The notes under the pieces were generated by a model that was given only the letters and a program-made list of their open reading frames with translations, was not told the DNA's origin and did no database searches. Both the position numbers and the translations under genes were made by a program. A stretch of 24,488 nt of DNA from JBGTFE01 sp036403235 (GTDB lineage Bacteria; Acidobacteriota; Blastocatellia; Pyrinomonadales; Pyrinomonadaceae). The stretch lies in assembly GCA_036403235.1 (NCBI GenBank), contig DASWRI010000024.1:1-24488 (forward strand), read 5' to 3'. Shown piece by piece: positions 15,588-22,197 of the stretch. Positions within the stretch are counted from its first letter, which is position 1. The number at the start of each line of letters is the position of its first letter.

Positions 15588-16277
15588 ATGAAAGCAAAAG
15601 AGAAAAAATCGAAGGGCTCGGCGCCGACCAGAGAAAGAATTTTGGACAGCGCCTTAAAGTTGTTTAACGAAAAGGGAGAGGGCCCGGTGACGACGGCGCA
15701 AATCGCCGAACATCTCAATATCAGCGAAGGCAATTTGTGGTATCACTTCCGAACCAAGCGCGATATTATATTTGAGCTTTTCTGCCGGCTCGAAGCCGAG
15801 GTCGATAAGAATCTGTCGCGCTTACCCGAAGAGAATTTCAATTTGAGAGATTTTATGAGTTATGCGGCGCGCGCTTTCGAGTATTTATGGGAATACCGTT
15901 TTTTATTTCGCGACCGTTACGACCGGGGAAAGAACGAAGACGCGGTCAATCGCCTTCAGGAATTAACCGCGCGCGGGCAGAAATACGTCGAACGCATTCT
16001 CGACGACATGCGCCGCCGCGAAATGCTTTTCCTGTCGCCCGACGAGGCACAGGCTTTAACTGTCAATGCCTGGATTATCCATTCTAACTGGCTGCGATTC
16101 CTGCAGATACGGGAAAACGTGCAGGAAATTAGGGAAAGTCATATCAAAGAAGGATTCACGCAAATCATTTGGCTTTTCAACCCTTATCTAAGCGAAGCAG
16201 GAAAACTCGAAGCCGCGATTTTCATCAATGAATTTTCTCTCAAACAATTTAATTCCGAATTACGCGAAAAGGATTAG
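15588..16277 (+). CDS. TetR-family transcriptional regulator
   Basis: This 229-residue protein has an N-terminal TetR helix-turn-helix at about 15-62: TRERILDSALKLFNEKG, then TTAQIAEHLNISEGNLWYHF with the typical F-R-T-K-R-D-I after it. The C-terminal half is helical with YLWEYRFLFRD and WIIHSNWLRFLQIRE, resembling a TetR group with longer ligand domains. It is divergent from the monooxygenase and the palindrome sits 20 bp before its ATG, so it probably represses itself and the monooxygenase until a hydrophobic ligand binds. A lysine-rich leader (KAKEKKSKG) precedes the HTH. Confidence 0.9.
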   Translation: MKAKEKKSKGSAPTRERILDSALKLFNEKGEGPVTTAQIAEHLNISEGNLWYHFRTKRDIIFELFCRLEAEVDKNLSRLPEENFNLRDFMSYAARAFEYLWEYRFLFRDRYDRGKNEDAVNRLQELTARGQKYVERILDDMRRREMLFLSPDEAQALTVNAWIIHSNWLRFLQIRENVQEIRESHIKEGFTQIIWLFNPYLSEAGKLEAAIFINEFSLKQFNSELREKD

Positions 16278-16538
16278 CGGGAAATTTATCATGCCGAGTT
16301 TAAGAAGTTCGGCAAGCAATAATGATGCAGAAAACCGGAACTGCTGAATATTTGAGACTCGTGCTTTCAGAAATTTCACTACGTCCTCTTTTTTGCGTTT
16401 CTAATTTTATTCTAAAGGCTTCCGAATGAGTCGATTTTTCAAAAGCCGGAAAATCTTTTCATTCCCTGCTTTTTCTACTCTCGATTGACATAATTTATTT
16501 CGTCGCTTGAATAACCTTTCTTCTGGTGTAAAATTCCC
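16278..16538. other. Non-coding spacer, no gene recognised
   Basis: No coding frame or known RNA is evident. It holds a 6-bp inverted repeat, TGCCGA/TCGGCA (16292-16314), 15 bp after the TetR stop without a T-tract. A TTGACA with a poor -10 17 bp on (16485-16513) precedes the FG-GAP scrap. This stretch may be decayed upstream sequence of that lost gene. Confidence 0.4.
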
Positions 16539-16763
16539 TGGTATGCGCTGAAAAACTCGGACAATTCGCTTTTAGTCGTTCAGTTCGGCCGTTCCGGCGA
16601 CATTCCGCAGCCCGCCGATTTCGATGGCGACGGTAAAGCCGACATCGCCGTCTTTCGTCCGAACACCGGCGAATGGTGGATTCTGCAAAGCTCGAACGGA
16701 AGCGTCAAAAACGTTCATTTCGGAACGAGCGGCGTCATTCCGGTCAGCGCGCCGGTAAATTAA
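16539..16763 (+). pseudogene. C-terminal remnant of an FG-GAP repeat protein
   Basis: This frame, with no start codon and a stop 27 bp upstream, encodes WYALKNSDNSLLVVQFGRSG, then ADFDGDGKADIAVFRPNTGE, WWILQSSNG and the end VIPVSAPVN. It is about one and a half FG-GAP units, closely matching the repeats of the 7953-11042 gene. The natural stop is followed by a strong terminator at 16835. The 5' part of the gene has been lost by deletion. Confidence 0.8.
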
Positions 16764-16834
16764 AAAATTATTTGCCGCCGGATTTTTATGAGAAATTTGC
16801 GGCAATAATTACATTTTTGGACAACTTTTAAATA

Positions 16835-16867
16835 CGCCGCTGCCTGGACGGGCGGCGTTTTTATTTT
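16835..16867. terminator. Intrinsic terminator, probably bidirectional
   Basis: CGCCGC (16835-16840) pairs with GCGGCG (16852-16857), extended by a T-G pair, and TTTTTATTTT follows on the plus strand. On the minus strand the stem follows the cupin stop by 10 bp and is trailed by TATTT. It probably ended the lost FG-GAP gene and now also serves the convergent cupin operon. Confidence 0.75.
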
Positions 16868-16877
16868 CGGAAATATT

Positions 16878-17300
16878 TTAATGTCTCTCGTCGTCGCTAT
16901 TCGCTCCCTGATATTGTTCGTCGCTGACCTTTTCCATCCACTCGACGGTTTTGCCGTCGTCGTTCTTTTCGACAATGGCGATGTGCGTCATGGCGGTGGT
17001 CGGCGTCGCGCCGTGCCAGTGCTTCTCGTTCGGCGGGCACGAAATCACGTCGCCCGGTCGAATTTCCACTTTTGGCTCGCCTTCGCTTTGCACCCAACCG
17101 CACCCGGCAGTCACGATAAGAGTTTGTCCGAGCGGGTGAATATGCCACGCCGTCCGTGCGCCGGGCTCGAACGTGACGCTGACGCCGAGCGAGCGTCCCG
17201 GCTCGGTTGCCTCGAACAGCGGGTCAATCCGCACAGTGCCGGTAAAATATTCGTCCGGCCCTTTGCCGGACGGCCGAGAGCCGCTTTTTTTGATGTCCAT
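16878..17300 (-). CDS. Cupin protein, similar to (R)-mandelonitrile-lyase-type small cupins
   Basis: The 140-residue single-domain cupin is read from the ATG at 17300, which has GGAGGAA 9 bases ahead; a further upstream TTG is unlikely. The metal-site motif AWHIHPLGQTLIVTAG gives H53, H55 and Q59, and PPNEKHWHGA gives H94. A His-His-Gln-His set at these spots is what I recall for the manganese cupin hydroxynitrile lyase from Granulicella tundricola, an acidobacterium. Most such homologues are annotated from sequence only and occur with carboxymuconolactone decarboxylases or reductases, so the natural reaction is uncertain. It is co-directional with the membrane protein gene 26 bp upstream. 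Confidence 0.8.
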   Translation of the reverse strand: MDIKKSGSRPSGKGPDEYFTGTVRIDPLFEATEPGRSLGVSVTFEPGARTAWHIHPLGQTLIVTAGCGWVQSEGEPKVEIRPGDVISCPPNEKHWHGATPTTAMTHIAIVEKNDDGKTVEWMEKVSDEQYQGANSDDERH

Positions 17301-17326
17301 TTTCTCAATTCCTCCGTATATTGTTA

Positions 17327-17887
17327 TCAATCGTTTGTTGTGTCTTTACCGTTGCGACGGTCAGCTTCTACAGTTTCGCGTTCCTGAACAAAGACGTGGT
17401 ATGCAACGTTGTCCCAGGCGTTGCGAATACCGATAAAGAGCAGCAGCAGCATCGCAGTTCCGACGCCAAAAAGCGCCTCGCGAGTATAGGTCAAAGCCGC
17501 GAATGCCGACGCGGCGAGCACTGCATACGACGCCAAAGGCAGCAGCCCGTAAAACAGCCAGTCCTCCAACTTTGGCTCGTACATCGTCTGCGCTTTCATG
17601 CGGCGAGCCACAATCACGGCGTAGGCAATTCCGCCGAGACCGATAAATCCCCACAAAATTGCGGCGGGCAGAACCGTTTTCCAGGGCGCTCGTAAAACTG
17701 CCGCCAAAAATAAGACGGTGCAGAAATGAACAATCGTCGGCGTCGCGAATGCGGCACCGGCGTCCGCCGAAGGTCGTTCGGGGCGTACGGCAACCAGCGT
17801 CATAACGACGAACTGCAGCCCAATCAATGCGCCCGCGGCCGAGCCGACAATTACGCAAAAGCTGTCCCATTCTGCAAGTTCTAACAT
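17327..17887 (-). CDS. Multi-span membrane protein, unknown function
   Basis: This 186-residue protein has five hydrophobic segments, near 8-30, 48-66, 70-90, 107-131 and 133-153. The first carries glycine and alanine in SAAGALIGLQFVVMTL, a common opening in uncharacterised bacterial membrane proteins that I cannot name. The cytoplasmic tail is charged (VEADRRNGKDTTND). The ATG at 17887 is preceded by a weak GGTGATGA. It precedes the cupin gene by 26 bp and is likely co-transcribed. Confidence 0.75.
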   Translation of the reverse strand: MLELAEWDSFCVIVGSAAGALIGLQFVVMTLVAVRPERPSADAGAAFATPTIVHFCTVLFLAAVLRAPWKTVLPAAILWGFIGLGGIAYAVIVARRMKAQTMYEPKLEDWLFYGLLPLASYAVLAASAFAALTYTREALFGVGTAMLLLLFIGIRNAWDNVAYHVFVQERETVEADRRNGKDTTND

Positions 17888-18002
17888 GTCATCACCATTT
17901 GCAGAAAACGATGCACCAATTCTTTTTGATGCTCCGTCCGCCGAGTTTCTCTGTGCTTGATTGTCTTCTCATTTCGTCGCCTTGATAATCCGCGTAGTGT
18001 GA

Positions 18003-18581
18003 TTAAGAATTTGGTTTGTTTACGCCCAGGTTTTCACGAATGTATTTTTCGGGAGATTCTATAATTTTCGCAATCAATGCTGCCAGGCTTTTTTGCGAAA
18101 TCACCGAGCCTTTTTCCGGCTCGCCTTTTCTAGTCGTTTCATAATCCACCTCATCCGCGTTAGTAAACCACGTCGGTCTCAAAATCGTGTATTCAAGCTC
18201 TGATGCTTCAATCACGTCGGCAGCTTTCCGGTAAGGCTTTAAAACGGGCCTCAGGGGAACATCGTAAATGCCAATCGAGCTGATAAAGATTAGTTTTTTA
18301 ACTCCCGTTTCATCCATCGCTTTGACAATGTTTTCCGCCATCGCCTCTAAATCTCCCGAAAGATTAGCATAGACGATTTCCTGTCCGGTTATGGCGTCTT
18401 TCAATTGATTAAAATTCAGAACGTCGCCTTCGACGATGCGGCATTTGGAAACATCTTTGTTGCTTAACCGGCGGGCATCACGCAAAAACAAAGTCAAATT
18501 GATGTCATCCTTTTTTACTAAAATATCAATGACATGTTTTGCGATATTGCCGCCCGCGCCCAGAATAATTACATTTTTCAT
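18003..18581 (-). CDS. NAD(P)-binding NmrA-like / atypical SDR protein
   Basis: The 192-residue Rossmann protein opens MKNVIILGAGGNIAKHVID, with the glycine motif G-A-G-G-N-I-A at 8-14. Then come EGDVLNFNQLKDAI (the D-V segment binding adenine), FISSIGIYDVPL and the substrate-side YTILRPTWFTN. It resembles short NAD(P)H-binding proteins of the NmrA/atypical SDR type, with roles from quinone reduction to redox sensing. The classical Y-x-x-x-K pair is not evident. It is the last gene of the leftward run, following the alcohol dehydrogenase after a 12-bp inverted repeat. GGGAA precedes its ATG. Confidence 0.85.
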   Translation of the reverse strand: MKNVIILGAGGNIAKHVIDILVKKDDINLTLFLRDARRLSNKDVSKCRIVEGDVLNFNQLKDAITGQEIVYANLSGDLEAMAENIVKAMDETGVKKLIFISSIGIYDVPLRPVLKPYRKAADVIEASELEYTILRPTWFTNADEVDYETTRKGEPEKGSVISQKSLAALIAKIIESPEKYIRENLGVNKPNS

Positions 18582-18608
18582 TTTTAAATAATTCCCGCTG
18601 ATAAATGC

Positions 18609-18641
18609 GGACGCATTGGCAAAATGCCGGCCAATGCGTCC
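18609..18641 (-). repeat. 12-bp perfect inverted repeat between dehydrogenase and NAD(P)-binding genes
   Basis: Arms GGACGCATTGGC (18609-18620) and GCCAATGCGTCC (18630-18641) enclose 9 bases. The hairpin starts 7 bp after the alcohol dehydrogenase stop and ends 27 bp before the next start. No T-tract follows, so an attenuator, mRNA-stability hairpin or protein site is more likely than a full terminator. Confidence 0.65.
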
Positions 18642-18647
18642 AATCGC

Positions 18648-19697
18648 TTAATTTTTCAGCGAAGCCATATCGACGACAAAACGATACCGCACGTCGCCCT
18701 TTTCCAATCGCTCGTAAGCTTCGTTGATTTCCTGCATCTCAATCATCTCAATGTCAGCCGTGATATTATGCTCGGCGCAAAAATCGAGCATTTCCTGCGT
18801 TTCCTCAATGCCGCCGATGTTCGAGCCGGCAAAACTCCTTCTGCCTTTGATAATCCCGAACGCCGAAACCGGAAGCGCTTCCGTTGGTAAGCCAACAAGC
18901 ACGAGCGCGCCGTCTACCGTGAGCAGATTCAGATATTCGTTGACATCGTGAGCCGCCGAGACGGTGTCCAGAATGACGTCAAAATCTTTCGCCAGAGAGC
19001 GCATCTGTTGCTTATCGGTAGATAACGCGGCATCGTCCGCGCCCAAATTTTTAGCGTCTTCGACCTTTGAAGGCGATGTCGTAAAAACTGTAACGCGCGC
19101 GCCCATCGCTTTGGCGATTTTGATGGCGAGATGCCCGAGTCCGCCGATGCCGACCACACCGACTTTTTTGCCTACTCCGACGTTCCAATGTTTGAACGGC
19201 GAATAGACGGTAATGCCGCCGCAAAGCAGCGGCGAGGCAGCGGCCGGGTCGAGATTTTCCGGCACGCTCAACACGTAATTTTCGTCGACGACGATACTTT
19301 CCGAGTAACCGCCGTAGGTTTGCCCGCCCGAAATTTTATCGGGCGAACCAAAGACGATGGTATTTCCCGGCTCGCAGAATTGTTCCAAGCCTTCCCTGCA
19401 GTATTCGCACTCCCGGCACGAATCGACGATGCAGCCGATTCCGGCAATGTCGCCGATTTTAAATTTAGCGACCTGCTCGCCCACGCGAGTTACTCTTCCG
19501 ACGATTTCATGTCCGGGAACAATCGGATAAACGGTGCCGCGCCATTCGTTTCGTGCCGCGTGCAAATCCGAGTGACAGATGCCGCAGTAAAGAATTTCGA
19601 TTTCGACGTCGTTCGGCAATACGTCGCGACGCTCAATATTCATCGGCTTAAGCGGTGCGTCAGACGCTTCCGTACCATATGCTTTTACATTCATCAT
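18648..19697 (-). CDS. Zinc-dependent alcohol/aldehyde dehydrogenase (YahK/CAD-like)
   Basis: The 349-residue medium-chain dehydrogenase carries catalytic-zinc ligands C41 (GICHSDLH), H63-E64 (PGHE) and C159 (LLCGGITVY). The structural zinc has C94, C97, C100 and C108 (CRECEYC then FC). The NADP-type Rossmann motif is GIGGLG at 183-188 (VVGIGGLGHLAIKIAKAMGA). These match the cinnamyl-alcohol-dehydrogenase branch represented by E. coli YahK, a broad NADPH-dependent aldehyde reductase. AAAAGGAAATT precedes two adjacent ATG codons (19697, 19694); either may start. It lies 52 bp after the aldo-keto reductase and shares its operon. Confidence 0.92.
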   Translation of the reverse strand: MMNVKAYGTEASDAPLKPMNIERRDVLPNDVEIEILYCGICHSDLHAARNEWRGTVYPIVPGHEIVGRVTRVGEQVAKFKIGDIAGIGCIVDSCRECEYCREGLEQFCEPGNTIVFGSPDKISGGQTYGGYSESIVVDENYVLSVPENLDPAAASPLLCGGITVYSPFKHWNVGVGKKVGVVGIGGLGHLAIKIAKAMGARVTVFTTSPSKVEDAKNLGADDAALSTDKQQMRSLAKDFDVILDTVSAAHDVNEYLNLLTVDGALVLVGLPTEALPVSAFGIIKGRRSFAGSNIGGIEETQEMLDFCAEHNITADIEMIEMQEINEAYERLEKGDVRYRFVVDMASLKN

Positions 19698-19749
19698 AAT
19701 TTCCTTTTAATGTCTAGATATTGCCTGACTTTATTTTTAATGTCCGCGT

Positions 19750-20733
19750 TTAACGATTGATTCTTTTTGCAAGATGCGCGGGATATCTATCACCCTGCAC
19801 AGTGATTTGCGCGGTGATGCCGTCAATCTCGCGCAAATCGTCGGGCGTCAGCTCTACCTCAACCGCGCCGATATTTTCTTCAAGACGGTGCAGCTTAGTA
19901 GTTCCCGGAATCGGCACAATCCAGGGCTTTTGGGCAAGAACCCAGGCAAGCGCGATTTGAGCGGGCGTGGCATTTTTCTGTGCGGCGAACTTTCCGATTA
20001 AATCAACCAAAGCCTGATTCGCTTTCCGCGCTTCCGGCGAAAATCGGGGAACGATATTGCGAAAGTCGGTGCTGTCGAACGTCGTGTTTTCGTCAATTTT
20101 CCCCGTCAGAAAGCCTTTACCGAGCGGGCTGAACGGAACAAAGCCGATTCCGAGTTCTTCAAGCGTCGGCAGTATTTCTGCTTCCGGTTCTCTCCACCAC
20201 AGCGAATATTCACTTTGTAGTGCTGTTACCGGCTGAACGATGTGTGCCTGGCGGATAGTTTCGACGCCGGCTTCCGAAAGACCGAAGTGCTTGACCTTAC
20301 CTTCCTGAATCAAATCTTTCACCGTTCCCGCTACGTCCTCAATCGGGACATTCGGGTCAACGCGGTGCTGATAAAACAAATCGATGCGGTCAGTTCTGAG
20401 CCGCTTTAGTGCTGCTTCCGCAACGTTCCTGATATTTTCCGGTTGACTATTAAGGCCACCCTGCGAGTTTCCGCCTTCAAAGCCGAATTTGGTTGCAATA
20501 ACAACCTGCTCGCGAAAAGGCGCGAGCGCTTCGCCGAGCAATTCTTCGTTTGTAAACGGCCCGTAAGCTTCCGCCGTATCAAAAAACGTCACGCCGCGTT
20601 CGACAGCTGTCCGTATTAATTTTATCGCGTCCTGAGTATCTGTTGCCGGACCGTAGCCGTAGCTCAGCCCCATACATCCGAGCCCGAGAGCCGAAACTTC
20701 CAAATTGCTATTTCCAAGTTTTCTTTTTTGCAT
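19750..20733 (-). CDS. Aldo-keto reductase (AKR13-like)
   Basis: This 327-residue TIM-barrel oxidoreductase has the catalytic tetrad D52, Y57, K82 and H123 (FFDTAEAYG, ATKFG, YQHRVD). The N-terminal LGLGCMGLSYGYGP and the late PIPGTTKLHRLEEN, a coenzyme-binding loop, are typical of the AKR13/YajO-like group. It reduces aldehydes or ketones with NADPH. AGGAG lies 7 bases before the ATG. It is the first gene of a leftward operon with the dehydrogenase and the NAD(P)-binding protein, divergent from an AraC regulator that probably controls it. Confidence 0.92.
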   Translation of the reverse strand: MQKRKLGNSNLEVSALGLGCMGLSYGYGPATDTQDAIKLIRTAVERGVTFFDTAEAYGPFTNEELLGEALAPFREQVVIATKFGFEGGNSQGGLNSQPENIRNVAEAALKRLRTDRIDLFYQHRVDPNVPIEDVAGTVKDLIQEGKVKHFGLSEAGVETIRQAHIVQPVTALQSEYSLWWREPEAEILPTLEELGIGFVPFSPLGKGFLTGKIDENTTFDSTDFRNIVPRFSPEARKANQALVDLIGKFAAQKNATPAQIALAWVLAQKPWIVPIPGTTKLHRLEENIGAVEVELTPDDLREIDGITAQITVQGDRYPAHLAKRINR

Positions 20734-20756
20734 AATTTCTCCTTTTAATCTAATGA

Positions 20757-20906
20757 CTAGCGACCTAATTCTTGTTTATCTTGCCAATCGAAAATAGACG
20801 TTCTTTTAGCAATCAGCCAGCGGTTATTTTCATTGAATTTCACTTCGCCCAGCATTTTCACCATCTTCGGATTACGATGGTCGAAGAAAAGACTTTTTCT
20901 TCCGTC
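20757..20906 (-). pseudogene. Probable SnoaL/NTF2-like C-terminal remnant
   Basis: This minus-strand frame is open 50 codons to a stop at 20757 and has no suitable start. It reads DHRNPKMVKMLGEVKFNENN, then RWLIAKRTSIFDWQDKQELG. The ending R-W-L-I-A-x-R-x-x-x-F-D-W is what I know from the C-terminus of SnoaL-like/NTF2-fold proteins. It lies just upstream of the aldo-keto reductase gene, in the same direction. Most of its gene is missing. Confidence 0.4.
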
Positions 20907-21038
20907 TTACTGTTTAAGTTTGATTATAAAGGCCCGGGAATAGAGGGCGGTAAGACGATACTCGCGAATTATTGTATAATCCTGCAAAAACTCCGCGCGC
21001 GGCGTGAAGCAAAGAGGCAAAGACGCTAGTATAAATTT
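20907..21038. promoter_or_regulatory. AraC / aldo-keto reductase divergent spacer
   Basis: Together with the remnant at 20757-20906 this is the 305-bp divergent region. It contains TATAAT-like sequence (TGTATAATCC near 20977) pointing right and a purine run before the AraC ATG. No clear AraC binding repeats are evident. Confidence 0.35.
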
Positions 21039-21965
21039 ATGACACATCGGGAAGCTGAACGTGAGCAGCAGAGAATGCAAAACAACCGGGAAGAACTGGT
21101 CGAGCGAATGACGCGCACTCTTCCCGAAGACGGATTACTGGAGCCGTTTCCCGGCTTTTTCCTGAGCCGTACATCAAAACCGACGGAATCAGTGCAATCC
21201 GTTTATCAGCCCGCTTTCTGCTTTGTTATACAGGGCAGCAAGCAAGTCCTTTTAGGCGACGAATTATTCCGCTATGACCCGGGACATTATTTAATCTTCA
21301 CGGTCGATTTGCCGGTCGTTTTCCGGGTAGAAGAAGCGACAAAAGAACGACCTTATCTAGGTTTTCGGGTAAATCTGGATGCGTCACTCGTCGCGTCGGT
21401 GATGGTCGACTCCGGCATTGAAAATAAAAAAAGCAGCGCGGGCGTAAAAGCGATAAACGTCAGCTCGATTGACGCCGATTTGCTCGACGCGGTTGTCAGA
21501 TTAATCCGGCTGCTCGATACGCCCGATGAAAGCAAGGTTCTCGTTCCGCTCGTCACGAAAGAAATCGTTTACCGGCTTTTGACGGGCGGACAGGGCGCGC
21601 GGCTCAGCCATCTCCTCACATCGGAAGGAGACACGCGCCGCATTTCCAAGGCGATTGGGCATCTGCGCCAACACTTCGACGAGCCGCTGAAAATCGAAAA
21701 TATCGCGCGCGAGCTCGGCATGAGCGTTTCCGGATTTCATCATCATTTCAAGAGTGTCACGGCGATGAGTCCTCTGCAGTTTCAGAAGCAAATACGACTT
21801 CAGGAAGCGCGCCGCCTGATGCTCGGCGAAGATTTGGACGCCGCCAGCGCCGGTTTCCGTGTCGGTTATGAGGACCCGTCGTATTTTAGCCGCGAATATA
21901 AAAAGCTCTTCGGCGCCCCGCCGCAACGCGACATCGCCAGGCTGCGCAGCAATCTTGAAATTTGA
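21039..21965 (+). CDS. AraC-family regulator with N-terminal AraC_N cupin (YqhC-like)
   Basis: This 308-residue protein has the AraC_N ligand domain (about 30-180): FFLSRTSKPTESVQSVYQP, then FCFVIQGSKQVLLGDELF and DPGHYLIFTVDLPV. The C-terminal double helix-turn-helix (about 205-305) has IENIARELGMSVSGFHHHFK, then FRVGYEDPSYFSREYKKLFG. In E. coli the related YqhC activates aldehyde reductases YqhD and DkgA. Here the divergent operon encodes an aldo-keto reductase and a zinc dehydrogenase, the same logic. The ATG at 21039 has only a weak ribosome site; an internal ATG at 21075 is an alternative start. Confidence 0.9.
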   Translation: MTHREAEREQQRMQNNREELVERMTRTLPEDGLLEPFPGFFLSRTSKPTESVQSVYQPAFCFVIQGSKQVLLGDELFRYDPGHYLIFTVDLPVVFRVEEATKERPYLGFRVNLDASLVASVMVDSGIENKKSSAGVKAINVSSIDADLLDAVVRLIRLLDTPDESKVLVPLVTKEIVYRLLTGGQGARLSHLLTSEGDTRRISKAIGHLRQHFDEPLKIENIARELGMSVSGFHHHFKSVTAMSPLQFQKQIRLQEARRLMLGEDLDAASAGFRVGYEDPSYFSREYKKLFGAPPQRDIARLRSNLEI

Positions 21966-22111
21966 GAAGGCGTAAATTGAAGGTTGATAAAAAAAACTGT
22001 GCGTCCACAAATAATAAATAGAGTTTTTGGACAGTATTTGGACGGAGCTCGGTATCTGCTTCGTTCGCAGCAAGGTTTCGCCGCCGCGTATTTTGGTCTT
22101 GCCGGTGACAG

Positions 22112-22130
22112 ACCGGTTTCCGGTGTTTTT
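22112..22130 (+). terminator. Possible intrinsic terminator after AraC
   Basis: ACCGG-TTT-CCGGT is followed by G and TTTTT, about 150 bp after the AraC stop. An alternative pairing, CCGGT with ACCGG just upstream (22102-22116), could compete. The stem is short, so support is moderate. Confidence 0.4.
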
Positions 22131-22197
22131 GCGCCTTGAAAGCAAGGAGCTATAACTTTACAAGTCCTTTATTCAAGCACGAAATTTTCAAAAAAGT

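Noticed and set aside
16485..16513. TTGACA followed after 17 bp by TGAATA as a promoter
   Set aside because: The -10 is poor and the only downstream frame is a broken FG-GAP fragment. It may be a relic, but support is too weak to call.
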